A stretch of 62,328 nt of DNA from Sphingobium sp. (GTDB lineage: Bacteria; Pseudomonadota; Alphaproteobacteria; Sphingomonadales; Sphingomonadaceae). The position numbers were made by a program, and so were the translations under genes. The notes under the pieces are model-generated. The model had not been told where the DNA came from. It made no database searches and was given only the letters and a program-made list of their open reading frames with translations. The DNA lies in assembly GCA_022652485.1 (NCBI GenBank), contig JALCRK010000015.1:1-62328 (forward strand), read 5' to 3'. Below, piece after piece: positions 34,903 through 43,724 of the stretch (its first letter is position 1; every line of letters starts with the position of its first letter).

Positions 34903-36238
34903 TCTCGATCTTCTCGACCTTGTAGGCAGGAGCCTTGCCCTGAGCGAGGCGACGCATCCGGATGCTGGATGTCTTGGTGGCGTTGGGTACACCCTTGCCC
35001 GGCTTGGCGATGCCGCGATTGTGGCGCGAAGCGACCTTGCGCCAGGTGACGGGCGAAATATCCGTTTCGACAAGCTGCTCATTGTCCCAGCCGGTGCCGT
35101 CCGCGTAAAATTCCTCCATCGCCTCGCGGGCATAGAGATCGCAGTCGTTGAACCCCCGAATGCACAACGGCATGTAGAGATTATCGAAGCGATACTGGAA
35201 TTTCTTGCGATCCGTATCCGTCTTGCAGATCCGGACCATCACCTCCCAATATTCGTACATGTCGTCGGTGATCGGGACATACCATTCATATTGGACGACA
35301 TGCTCTTCCGGCCAGTTCTCGACCATCAGCACGCCGGGCAGCACAACAGAGGTGCGATAAAAACGGCCCTTGAGATTCTCGACCTTGAGGCCCAGATCCT
35401 TGTTCTCCAGCACCGGCGTCCAGCGATCGGTGAACATCCACTGCATCTGCCCCTTGGGGCCATCCTCGTCCTCGATCAGCGTGATCGCGTCATCCGCAGC
35501 GGGGAGAATGCCGAGCGGCAGCACCCAGTCCATCGCATGGACAATGGCGTTGTCGGCGTGGACGAGGATATGGGCGTTGTCGAAGCCGTTTTCGCACGCG
35601 ATCCGCCAGTTGCTCTGCCCGGTACGGTGCATACCCAGCGCGACCGCGCCTTCATCGAGCAGGCTGGGGGTGGCAGGCCAGAGCGGATGCGGGAAGCGCT
35701 CGCTGTTTTCCGGGAAACGCACCGGCAGGTCGTGCGCCAGCGGCGGCACGTCCTCGTCCGGGAAATCATCCTCGCGCACGAACACGAAGATCATGCCCGC
35801 CACCTCCTGCACCGGATAGGTGGTCACGCCGGTCTTGCCGATCAGCTTGCTTTCCGGATTGCCGACGATGTTGTTGAGCATTCCGGTTTCAAGATCGAAA
35901 TTGAAGCCATGATACCAGCAGGCGATCGAGGTGTCGTTGAAGCACATCGGCTTGGCGGACATCCGCACGCCGCGATGCACGCACTGGTCTTTGATGGCGT
36001 AGAGCTTGCCAGCAGCGCGGCGCAGCAGGATCGGCACGCCGGCGATCTGGATGCCTTCCACCGCCTGCTCCGGCAGCTCCTCGGTGAAGAGCGCGGGATA
36101 CCAGTGGTTGATAAAGCCCCAGGCGGCCTCCTTATAGGGTTGGTACTGGCTCTGGGTCTTTTCGTCGTTCATCCGGTCCGAGCTGATGCCGTGCATATTG
36201 ACGGTCTTGCGACGACGGATGGGGGCTGCATCATTCAT
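34886..36238 (-). CDS. Rieske non-heme iron oxygenase, CarAa/OxoO-like alpha subunit
   Basis: 450 residues from the ATG at 36238, preceded by AAGGAG. Rieske cluster ligands Cys86, His88, Cys107, His110 (QCVHRG and CWYHGF); mononuclear iron site in ENGFDNAHILVHADN. Several stretches resemble carbazole 1,9a-dioxygenase CarAa: GFINHWYPALF, TYPVQEVAG, LPGVLMVENWPEEH, YEWYVPI, REAMEEFYADGTGW and WRKVASRHNRGI. CarAa-type enzymes and 2-oxoquinoline 8-monooxygenase are alpha-only homotrimers, and no beta subunit gene is present here. It would hydroxylate the aromatic substrate to give a catechol for the extradiol enzyme. Substrate is not known. Confidence 0.9.
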   Translation of the reverse strand: MNDAAPIRRRKTVNMHGISSDRMNDEKTQSQYQPYKEAAWGFINHWYPALFTEELPEQAVEGIQIAGVPILLRRAAGKLYAIKDQCVHRGVRMSAKPMCFNDTSIACWYHGFNFDLETGMLNNIVGNPESKLIGKTGVTTYPVQEVAGMIFVFVREDDFPDEDVPPLAHDLPVRFPENSERFPHPLWPATPSLLDEGAVALGMHRTGQSNWRIACENGFDNAHILVHADNAIVHAMDWVLPLGILPAADDAITLIEDEDGPKGQMQWMFTDRWTPVLENKDLGLKVENLKGRFYRTSVVLPGVLMVENWPEEHVVQYEWYVPITDDMYEYWEVMVRICKTDTDRKKFQYRFDNLYMPLCIRGFNDCDLYAREAMEEFYADGTGWDNEQLVETDISPVTWRKVASRHNRGIAKPGKGVPNATKTSSIRMRRLAQGKAPAYKVEKIENVNSY

Positions 36239-36354
36239 GGCCACTCCTTTCTCTCGATATATCGCCCTGAGGGCTTGCGGTTGTTTGTAACTGGATTGCT
36301 TCCCGCCTCTTTCGGCCGTCTTTTTTCAAGCTCATTGAACCCGGATGAGGTGGC

Positions 36355-36381
36355 GGGGGCGGCGCACAGGCCTCCGCCCCC
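36355..36381. terminator. GC-rich stem-loop between TonB receptor and oxygenase genes
   Basis: GGGGGCGG (36355-36362) pairs with CCGCCCCC (36374-36381) across an 11-base loop, directly after the TonB receptor stop. There is no T-run on either side, so it is more likely an mRNA 3'-end stabiliser or partial attenuator than a full terminator. Confidence 0.4.
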
Positions 36382-36389
36382 GACTGTTG

Positions 36390-38801
36390 TCAATTGAAGG
36401 AGAACCCGGCGCTCAACCCCCACCAACGCGGCCTGCCGTAGGATTCCTCGGTGCATCCGCACAGGGTGGAGAGGTCGTAGCCGACGGTCTTGTAGCGCTT
36501 GTCCGTCAGGTTATTGACGAAGAAGCCCAGACGGAACTTCTTGGCGTCATCCTCCCAGCCGACCCGGGCGTTGAACAGGGTGTATCCCTTGAACCAGTTG
36601 GACTGGAAGTTGCGCAGGTTGTGATAGAAGCCCGCAGTGCGGCTGCCATCGGCGCCCAATGTCAGCTTGCCGCCTGCCACATCGACCGGCGGGGTGTAGC
36701 TCACCCGCGCCGCGAACTGGGACTCCGGCGCGAAGGAGGGCCGCACATTCTTGTAGACGCCCGGAGCAATCTCGAGATTCTTGACGCGCGCATTGAAGAC
36801 GGAAGCCGAAGCGCCGAGCTGCAATCCTTCGGCCGGACGCAGGGTCAACTCCAGCTCCGCGCCGTAGGTCCGCGCATCGCGGTTCTGCACATAGCCGGAC
36901 ACGTTCGAGAAGGTGAAGGCCTGATAGTTGGAGTAGTCATAATAGAAGGCCGCGCCGTTGAAGGTGGCCTTGCCGTTGAGCAGCGTGGCCTTGAAGCCGC
37001 CCTCATAAGACAGCATTTCCTCCGGCTTGTAGGGGATCTGCCCGGCGGTCAGCGGCGGCGTGCCGTCCGGCAATTTCGCGTTGTAGCTGCCGCCCTTCAC
37101 GCCGCGATTGACGCCGACATAGAGCAGCAGGTCGCGATTGGGCTTATATTCCAGCTGCGCCTTGCCGGCCCATAATGTGTCCGTGCGGCGGTGCGCGAAG
37201 CTGGGCTGCAACGGGAACAATATCGTACCGTTGGCGTCGATCCGCAGCGGATCGGCGTCCGCCATCGCGTTGGACTGGAAGTTGTATTCCTGATGCTCCC
37301 GGATCAGGCGGCCACCGATGATGACCTTCCACCCCGGCGAGAATTCATATTCGCCCTGCCCGAATATGGATGCGGACTCCGTCTTGAGGCGGAAGGTGTT
37401 GACGAGATCGATGCCGGTCGTCGTCGCGCCGAACACGCTCGAAAAGATGCTGTAGGCGGGCGCAAGGAAACCGTTGGACGATTTCGCATCGACGTTGAGA
37501 TAGTAGGCGCCTGCCGTCCATGTCAGATCACCCGACGACCCCGACAGGCGGAGTTCCTGGGAAAAGCTGTCCGTATCGCCAACCGTGCCATAGTTCACGA
37601 GGTTGGTCGGCGAGGCATCGACATCCATCGCGAAGTTCTTCTTGAACCGCATGTAGTTCGTGACGGAGACGAGGTCCGCGCCGCCCAGATCATAATCCAC
37701 ATGCAGGGCCGCGTTCCATGTTTCGGTGCGGTTGAGATCGCTCACCGCGAAATCCTTGGACAGCGTCAGGGACTTGCCGCTGGGCGCGACAAAGCCAAAC
37801 CAGTCGGCTCCAGGCGCACGGCCTGCGGGCGAGTTCGGAATGCCGGTGAAGTTCACGCCACCGGGGCCAATGGCCGTGCGGGTCTCGGTCGGGCTGGCAT
37901 AGATTGCGTCGACCACACGACCCGACGCATCCACGACCGCAACGGTGGGCGTCTGCGTATATTGACCTGAGGACAAATGCTGGCGCGCGGCGGCTCCGAC
38001 CAGGCGGACCGTCAGACGATCGTTCGGCTTGAGTTGCAGCTGGACGCGCCCGGCGAGCGTGTTGCTGTAGGCCTCATCCTGGCAACAGGGGCTGGTGACG
38101 CCACCAAGATTGACCGGCACGCCACCCGCGGCACCCGCGGGATAGACGTTTTTCCAGTAGGAGTCGTTGCGATCCAGCAAGCCGGACACGCGCAGCGCCA
38201 CCTTCTCGCCCAGCGGCAGGTTCACCGTGCCTTCCAGCTTGACGGAGTCGAAGCGGCCATAGGTGCCGTCCGCCCGCGCCTCGATCTCGTCCGAAGGCTT
38301 GTTGACGACATAATGGACCAGGCCGCCCGTGGCGTTGCGACCGAACAGGGTGCCCTGCGGTCCCTTCAACACTTCCACCCGCTCCAGATCGAACAGGCCG
38401 AAGGTCTGCCCCTGCATATTGGGGATATAGCTGTCGTCGACATAGACTGCGACCGGAGCCTCGATGGCGTCGTTGAAATCATTCTGGGTGACACCGCGAA
38501 TGGTGAACTGGCTCATCTGCCCGCCGACATTGCCCGATATGTGAACGCCGGGCGTGAGCCGCGCGACGTCAACGCTGGACTGGACATTCATCGCGCGAAG
38601 CTCCTCGCCGCCGAAGGCAGCGATCGCGATACCCACGTCCTGCCTGGACTGTGCGCGACGCTGGGCGGTGACCGTAATCTCGGTGATGCCGCCTTCGTCA
38701 GCTTCCGGAGCGCCTGCGTTCGGCGCCTGCTGCGCCGAAGCCACGTCGGCAGCTACCAGCACTGCCAGAGCGATCCCCACTTTTCCTATTCCTGCTCGCA
38801 T
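36390..38801 (-). CDS. TonB-dependent outer-membrane receptor
   Basis: 803 residues from the ATG at 38801, with GGGG just upstream. Signal peptide ending ADVASAQQ, a TonB-box-like ITEITVTAQRR, plug domain (FTIRGVTQNDFND, VYVDDSYIPN, RVEVLKGPQGTLFGRNATGG) and a C-terminal 22-strand barrel ending GLSAGFSFN with the terminal Phe-x-Asn pattern. Such receptors are used by sphingomonads for aromatic compound uptake as well as for siderophores. Its place at the head of the oxygenase operon favours import of the pathway substrate. No FecI/FecR pair is adjacent. Confidence 0.93.
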   Translation of the reverse strand: MRAGIGKVGIALAVLVAADVASAQQAPNAGAPEADEGGITEITVTAQRRAQSRQDVGIAIAAFGGEELRAMNVQSSVDVARLTPGVHISGNVGGQMSQFTIRGVTQNDFNDAIEAPVAVYVDDSYIPNMQGQTFGLFDLERVEVLKGPQGTLFGRNATGGLVHYVVNKPSDEIEARADGTYGRFDSVKLEGTVNLPLGEKVALRVSGLLDRNDSYWKNVYPAGAAGGVPVNLGGVTSPCCQDEAYSNTLAGRVQLQLKPNDRLTVRLVGAAARQHLSSGQYTQTPTVAVVDASGRVVDAIYASPTETRTAIGPGGVNFTGIPNSPAGRAPGADWFGFVAPSGKSLTLSKDFAVSDLNRTETWNAALHVDYDLGGADLVSVTNYMRFKKNFAMDVDASPTNLVNYGTVGDTDSFSQELRLSGSSGDLTWTAGAYYLNVDAKSSNGFLAPAYSIFSSVFGATTTGIDLVNTFRLKTESASIFGQGEYEFSPGWKVIIGGRLIREHQEYNFQSNAMADADPLRIDANGTILFPLQPSFAHRRTDTLWAGKAQLEYKPNRDLLLYVGVNRGVKGGSYNAKLPDGTPPLTAGQIPYKPEEMLSYEGGFKATLLNGKATFNGAAFYYDYSNYQAFTFSNVSGYVQNRDARTYGAELELTLRPAEGLQLGASASVFNARVKNLEIAPGVYKNVRPSFAPESQFAARVSYTPPVDVAGGKLTLGADGSRTAGFYHNLRNFQSNWFKGYTLFNARVGWEDDAKKFRLGFFVNNLTDKRYKTVGYDLSTLCGCTEESYGRPRWWGLSAGFSFN

Positions 38802-39004
38802 TTCCCCATCTCCCTTTTTGCCTTGCGTTCGTCGCCGCTGCGAATTGGCGAAGAAACTCCCCCTCAAAACAAGCGGGCGAACCGCTCGACTGGCCTTACG
38901 ATGTCTTCTCCACGCCTTGGCTGTCAAAGCGGGCAACCCCGGGGACTCTCGTATTATGAGACCATTCCCAACCCCATTCCCGGAAGGTGGCGCAAAACCA
39001 TCGA

Positions 39005-39042
39005 TTGACCTTCAATTGAATTTCAATACATAATGAATTGAA
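39005..39042 (+). promoter_or_regulatory. Promoter and TTCAAT/ATTGAA repeats upstream of the second IclR gene
   Basis: This lies in the 303-bp intergenic region 38802-39104, the longest gene-free stretch of the window. TTGACC (39005-39010), 18 bases and CATAAT (39029-39034) form a plausible sigma70 promoter toward the IclR gene. TTCAAT (39011, 39022) and ATTGAA (39015, 39037) motifs form the palindrome TTCAATTGAA and TTCAAT-N9-ATTGAA, candidate IclR operators positioned to control both directions. Nothing else is visible in the region. Confidence 0.42.
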
Positions 39043-39104
39043 TATCGCCGAACGTCTATAGGAAATTTATCCGCACCGCGACTCGAGGCGCAAAAAGGGA
39101 GATC

Positions 39105-39959
39105 ATGATGGCCACGCCGGAGATCAAATCCGTAGGTAAGGCGTTTGCGCTGCTCGACTGCATTGCATCCGGGGAGGGCGGTGTCAGCCTGCCGTCGATG
39201 GCGAAGCGTTGCGATCTGACGATGGCCACCGCCCATCGCCTGCTCACCACGATGGAAGCGCTCGGCGTGGTGGTCCATACCGGGCCGGGCGAATATGCGA
39301 TCGGTACGCGCCTGCTGGGATTGTGCCGGGAAGCGAGTTTCGAATCCCTCCTGGCGTCTGCCGCCGCTCCCATTCTCAGCCGACTGAGCCGCACCACCAG
39401 AACGACAAGCCATATCGGCGTTCTGGATAGCGAATTCATGGTGACCTATCTCGCTCGCTGCGCCAGCGCTCACGCCAAGATTCCAACCCTGCCCGGCAAC
39501 AAGCTGGAGGCCTATTGCTCCGGCCTCGGCAAAGTTCTCCTTGCCGGGCTGTCCATGCCGCGTCGGGAGTCTTATCTGGCCGAGGGTCCGTTTCCCGCCC
39601 TGACATCGCGCACCATTATCGCTCAGGAGGATCTTGCCCGGGAATTGTCCGCCGTATGCCGCCGGGGTTTCGCGTTCGATGATTGCGAGATGTTTGAAGA
39701 CCTGCGCTGCGTCGCGGTGCCGATACACGATCAAAGTGGCCGCGTCGTGGCCGCGCTCTCCGCCTCCGGCTCGTGCCGTGAGATGCCGAAGAGCAGGGTT
39801 TCCAGCCTCGCGGAGGAACTGACGCGGCAAGCGGAGACCATTTCGGGGAAGCTCTTTCCTCGCACGGCAATCAATTTTAGAACATCCAGGACAAAGCAGA
39901 GGTCAGCCCATGACAAGCCTACGCATCAAGATGATCGTTCCGGTTCCCCTGCCCCCTGA
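39105..39959 (+). CDS. IclR-family transcriptional regulator (second)
   Basis: 284 residues with GGGAG before the ATG. N-terminal winged helix (AFALLDCIASGEGGVSLPSMAKRCDLTMATAHRLLTTMEALGVV) and the effector domain (HIGVLDSEFMVTYLARC, LPGNKLEAYCSGLGKVLLAGL, GFAFDDCEMFEDLRCVAVPI). It is divergent from the TonB-receptor/oxygenase operon and overlaps the racemase-like gene by 50 bases, so it probably controls the upper pathway. The C-terminal 25 residues (RTKQRSAHDKPTHQDD) form a polar tail beyond the normal family end. Confidence 0.87.
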   Translation: MMATPEIKSVGKAFALLDCIASGEGGVSLPSMAKRCDLTMATAHRLLTTMEALGVVVHTGPGEYAIGTRLLGLCREASFESLLASAAAPILSRLSRTTRTTSHIGVLDSEFMVTYLARCASAHAKIPTLPGNKLEAYCSGLGKVLLAGLSMPRRESYLAEGPFPALTSRTIIAQEDLARELSAVCRRGFAFDDCEMFEDLRCVAVPIHDQSGRVVAALSASGSCREMPKSRVSSLAEELTRQAETISGKLFPRTAINFRTSRTKQRSAHDKPTHQDDRSGSPAP

Positions 39960-40665
39960 GGCACTGGCGGGCTTTGCGGCCCAAATGCCCCCGGGGCTGG
40001 TGAGGCCGGGAATCGAAGTCGAATTCACGGGTGTTCGCGCGGGAACCTCCACGCTCGATTCCTATTATGAGGCGAGCATGGCGGACGCCTTCTGCCTGGA
40101 GGCCGGAGCGCGGGCGGAACAGGAAGGCTTTGCCGCCGTTTGCATCAACACCATGAGCGACTCCGGCCTTGCCGCCCTCCGTTCGCGACTGACAATTCCC
40201 GTCACCGGACCGGGCCGCAGTTCCTTTTTTCTCGCCGCGGATCTGGCCAAGCGCTTCTCCGTGGTGACGATGTGGCCGCAATGGCACTGGATATACGAGA
40301 AGCTGGCGCTGGAGACCGGCCTGCAATCGCGGCTGGCGTCGATCCGGGACATTGCCACCCGGCCGGACACGCGGGAGCTGCTGGCGGGTAAGGAAGATAT
40401 CGTTTTCGAGGCGCTGCTCACGGCGTGCCGCCGCTGCATCGACGAGGATGGTGCCGACGCGATCGTGCTGGGCTCGACCACCATGCATCAGTCCCACCGC
40501 TTCCTGTCGGATCGGCTGGAGGTGCCGGTGCTCAATCCCGGGCTGGTGGCATTCAAGCAATGCGAAATGCTGCTCGATCTGGGGCTGAGCCATTCGAAGC
40601 GGAGCTACCATAGCCCGGAAAACCCGGCGGATGGGGTTCTCTCCCAGGTGCCCAGCGTGTTTTGA
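39910..40665 (+). CDS. Asp/Glu/hydantoin racemase-like protein lacking both catalytic cysteines
   Basis: 251 residues. The fold signature is that of the Asp/Glu racemase superfamily (also maleate isomerase and arylmalonate decarboxylase): MIVPVPLPPEA at the N-terminus, FAAVCINTMSDSGLAAL and IVLGSTTMHQSHRF. In the two Cys motifs (usual C-F-G-D-P-G and L-G-C-A-G-M), the aligned residues are Thr81 and Ser189, so the two-base cysteine chemistry is not available; Cys78 lies three residues before the site. It is co-transcribed with the IclR regulator. It may isomerise or bind a pathway acid by another mechanism. Confidence 0.72.
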   Translation: MTSLRIKMIVPVPLPPEALAGFAAQMPPGLVRPGIEVEFTGVRAGTSTLDSYYEASMADAFCLEAGARAEQEGFAAVCINTMSDSGLAALRSRLTIPVTGPGRSSFFLAADLAKRFSVVTMWPQWHWIYEKLALETGLQSRLASIRDIATRPDTRELLAGKEDIVFEALLTACRRCIDEDGADAIVLGSTTMHQSHRFLSDRLEVPVLNPGLVAFKQCEMLLDLGLSHSKRSYHSPENPADGVLSQVPSVF

Positions 40666-40695
40666 GGACGGGCGCGGCAGGCGCGGCCGCGCGGA

Positions 40696-41445
40696 TCAGC
40701 CAGCCGATAGACCGCCATCGACCGGCAGCACAGCACCGGTGATATAGCTCGCCTGTTCGGACATCAGCCACACCACAGCGCGGGCGATCTCATCGGGCTG
40801 GGCGATCCGCTTCATCGGGACCATAGCGTCCATGGCGTGCGGATCTTCCATCACGCGCAGGAAATTGGGGGTTTCCGTGCCTCCCGGCGCAACGGCGTTG
40901 ATCCTGATTCCCGCACCGGCACACTCCAGCGCCACCGCCTTGGTGAGGCCAATCACGCCGAACTTCGCGGCGGTGTAATAGGCGATGCCGCCCATACCCT
41001 TGAGCCCGAAGATCGACGCATTGTTGACGATCACGCCGCCACCCTGCCGTCGCATCTGCGCCACCTGATATTTGACGCCCCAATAGACCGCATTGAAATT
41101 GAGCGCGAGGTAGTGATCCTCCTCGGCATCATCCACTGCCTCTATCGGCGTCAATGCGCCATGACCGCCGGCATTGTTGAAGGCGAGGTCCAGCCTTCCG
41201 AAGCGGGCGACGCACTGCTCCACCGCCGCGCGGCAGGCATTCCGCTGCGTCACGTCTGCCGCCATCACCTCGGCAGCGCCTCCGATGGCGGCAATCTCGG
41301 CGGCAACATCCTCCAACGGGCCTGCGCGCCGTCCTACGAGTGTAACGTCCGCACCTTCCCGCGCCATCGCGAGGGCGGTCGCGCGGCCCATCCCGCTGCC
41401 TCCGCCGGTGACGAGGCCGACCTTGCCGGTAAGGAGACCCATCAT
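40696..41445 (-). CDS. SDR-family oxidoreductase
   Basis: 249 residues (a second ATG lies one codon in). Rossmann TGGGSGMGRATAL, NNAGG, catalytic Ser in NNASIFGLKGMGG, Tyr-x-x-x-Lys in YYTAAKFG and C-terminal GAVLPVDGG. Classical NAD(P)-dependent SDR of the glucose/cis-diol dehydrogenase type. Its neighbour 6 bases upstream is a CoA ligase, so the two form a small operon. In this island it could oxidise a dihydrodiol or hydroxyacid intermediate; the CarAa-type route usually needs no diol dehydrogenase. Confidence 0.88.
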   Translation of the reverse strand: MMGLLTGKVGLVTGGGSGMGRATALAMAREGADVTLVGRRAGPLEDVAAEIAAIGGAAEVMAADVTQRNACRAAVEQCVARFGRLDLAFNNAGGHGALTPIEAVDDAEEDHYLALNFNAVYWGVKYQVAQMRRQGGGVIVNNASIFGLKGMGGIAYYTAAKFGVIGLTKAVALECAGAGIRINAVAPGGTETPNFLRVMEDPHAMDAMVPMKRIAQPDEIARAVVWLMSEQASYITGAVLPVDGGLSAG

Positions 41446-41451
41446 CCCGGC

Positions 41452-42960
41452 CTAGCGCGCAAAGCTGTCGCGATAGCGGCCCCGCAACTCGTTCTTGAGG
41501 ATCTTGCCCATCGCGTTGCGCGGAAAGGCATCGAGCACGAACACTTGCTTGGGCTGTTTGAACTTCGCCAGACGCTCGGCAATGACGGTCTGCATTGCCG
41601 CCATGTCGAACGCCGTACCCTCGGTGGTGATAGCCGCCATCACCGCCTCTCCGAAATCGGGATGCGGCACGCCGAAGACAGCCACATCCTGAACGCCCGG
41701 CACATCGGCAAGCAGCATTTCGATTTCCGCCGGATAGACGTTGTAGCCGCCAGAGATGATAAGATCCTTCGACCGCCCGGCGATCGTCACACGGCCTTCC
41801 GCGTCCTTGAAGCCGGTGTCGCCGGTACGAAAGAAGCCATCGGCATAAAAGCTCTCTGCCGTCGCCTCTGGCCGGCGCCAGTATCCGGCGCAGAGATTGG
41901 GGCCGGCCATCTCGATCTCGCCCACTTCCCCGGCGGGCAGCTCCCGCCGATCCGCATCGACGATGCGCACAGTGACGCCGGGCAGCGGGAAGCCCACCGT
42001 TCCGGGAATGCGCCCAACCTGCTCATAGGGGTTTGAGGTGATCATCGCCGTTTCGGTCATGCCATAGCGTTCGAGAATCCGGTGGCCGGTACGCGCCTCG
42101 AACGCGGAAAACACCGATGGCAGCAAGGGCGCCGATCCGCTGATGAACAGCCGGATCGAGGAAGTGGCATCCTTCGTGAATTCGGGGGACTCGAGCAAAC
42201 GTGTGTAAAATGTGGGCACACCCATGAACACACTGACCTTGCCGAGTTCGGCGATCACTCTCGCGGCATCGAATTTGGGCAGCATGTGCAGGCTCGCCGC
42301 GCTGTAAAGGCCCAGATGCAGGCACACAAAAAGGCCGTGCGCATGAAACAGGGGCAGGCAGTGCAGGATTTCATCCTCGCGCGAGAACCGCCACGTCTCG
42401 TACAGCGCCTCGACATTGCTGAGCAGATTGCCGTGGGTCAGCATTGCGCCTTTGGGTCGGCCCGTGGTGCCCGACGTGAACAGCATGACAGCGAGATCGG
42501 ACAGGGCCATAGGCTCAACCCCGAAATCCGGCTGCTGCCCCGCAGCCAGATCGGGCAAGGCGCCGCTTCCATCCATGTTGAGGGTGATGCGGGCAACGGC
42601 ATCGCTTCCCTTGGGTGGAACAGCGGTCTCCGCGTCATGGATCAGCAGGGCTGGCTCCGCGTCCTCAACCAGCAGTGCAACCTCGGCGGCCGTATAGGCC
42701 GCGTTCATCGGCACGAATATCGCGCCCGAGGCGAGGACCGCCAGATAGGTGAAAATGAAATTGGGCGAATTGCCCGTTTTCACCATGACGCGATCGCCAC
42801 GACGCACCCCCAGATGCGCCAGTGCGGCGCGCATCTGGCCCACCCGCTCCGGCAGCTCGCCAAAAGTACAGACGCTCTCGCCTTCCCACAGGATGGCTGG
42901 CTTTGTGGGCACATCCGCCTGGCGCGCAAAGAATGTCGAGACAAGGTTGCCGGTCGTCAT
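41452..42960 (-). CDS. Acyl/aryl-CoA ligase (AMP-forming)
   Basis: 502 residues. Adenylate-forming motifs: [69 protein letters not shown] and the C-terminal catalytic Lys in RNAMGKILKNEL. Activates a carboxylic acid with ATP and CoA. It is first in an operon with the SDR. In the island it could activate the carboxylic acid released by the meta-cleavage hydrolase. The exact acyl substrate cannot be inferred. Confidence 0.9.
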   Translation of the reverse strand: MTTGNLVSTFFARQADVPTKPAILWEGESVCTFGELPERVGQMRAALAHLGVRRGDRVMVKTGNSPNFIFTYLAVLASGAIFVPMNAAYTAAEVALLVEDAEPALLIHDAETAVPPKGSDAVARITLNMDGSGALPDLAAGQQPDFGVEPMALSDLAVMLFTSGTTGRPKGAMLTHGNLLSNVEALYETWRFSREDEILHCLPLFHAHGLFVCLHLGLYSAASLHMLPKFDAARVIAELGKVSVFMGVPTFYTRLLESPEFTKDATSSIRLFISGSAPLLPSVFSAFEARTGHRILERYGMTETAMITSNPYEQVGRIPGTVGFPLPGVTVRIVDADRRELPAGEVGEIEMAGPNLCAGYWRRPEATAESFYADGFFRTGDTGFKDAEGRVTIAGRSKDLIISGGYNVYPAEIEMLLADVPGVQDVAVFGVPHPDFGEAVMAAITTEGTAFDMAAMQTVIAERLAKFKQPKQVFVLDAFPRNAMGKILKNELRGRYRDSFAR

Positions 42961-43190
42961 CAGGGCTATTCCGTATGTTAGTTAGAGCTCGCGATATAGC
43001 GCGCCGGATAGCACCGCCGGGGCTCATCGCAAAATGCCGCTTCTCATAAAGTGGGAGAGTCCGGGGATCTCTCGTCAGTTGCGCCCGGATTTGCTGGAGC
43101 TTCCGCCGCATTTTTTCGAACCACCCTGCCTTCAGCCGGCATTCGGCATGATCGGAGGCGGGCGTCTTCGAAACAGATGCCGGAGCGGGT
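42961..43190. other. Intergenic region without a recognisable gene
   Basis: 230 bases between the CoA ligase start and the msrA stop, both minus strand. I see no convincing coding frame, hairpin or promoter beyond AT-richer sequence near 42970-42990, where the CoA-ligase promoter is expected. Confidence 0.5.
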
Positions 43191-43724
43191 TCAGCCTGCC
43201 AGCTTGTCCGCGAATTTCTTGCGCAGCTTCTGAAGTTTGGGTGGGATCACCGCCATGCAATAGGGATTGCGGCTGCCGGAGCGGTTCCAGTAATCCTGAT
43301 GATAGCCCTCGGCGGGATACCAGGTCGAAAGCGGCTCGATCGTCGTCACGATCGGTGCGGCGTGGTCCGCCTGGGCGCGGGCTATCGCTGACCTCGCGAC
43401 GGCTTCCTGCTCCGCATCATGGGGGAAGATGGCGGAGCGATATTGCGTGCCGATATCATTGCCCTGCCGGTTGAGCTGCGTCGGATCATGCGTGGCGAAG
43501 AACACATCGAGCAAATCGTCGAGGCTGATGACATCGGCGTCAAAGGTCACGCGGATCGCCTCGGCATGGCCGGTGGACCCGCTGCATACCTCCTCATAGG
43601 TGGGATGCGCGAGCGTCCCGCCGATATAACCGCTTTCCACCGCGCTTACCCCGGCGAGCTGGAGGAACACCGCTTCGGTGCACCAGAAGCATCCGCCCGC
43701 CAAAGTCGCCTGTTGTTCAGCCAT
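43191..43724 (-). CDS. msrA: Peptide-methionine (S)-S-oxide reductase MsrA
   Basis: 177 residues from the ATG at 43724. Active-site [11 protein letters not shown], then [32 protein letters not shown] and [11 protein letters not shown]. It reduces methionine S-sulfoxide in oxidised proteins. Its start overlaps the end of the FadD-type ligase gene by 8 bases, so it is co-transcribed with that gene. The functional link is unclear. Confidence 0.95.
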   Translation of the reverse strand: MAEQQATLAGGCFWCTEAVFLQLAGVSAVESGYIGGTLAHPTYEEVCSGSTGHAEAIRVTFDADVISLDDLLDVFFATHDPTQLNRQGNDIGTQYRSAIFPHDAEQEAVARSAIARAQADHAAPIVTTIEPLSTWYPAEGYHQDYWNRSGSRNPYCMAVIPPKLQKLRKKFADKLAG

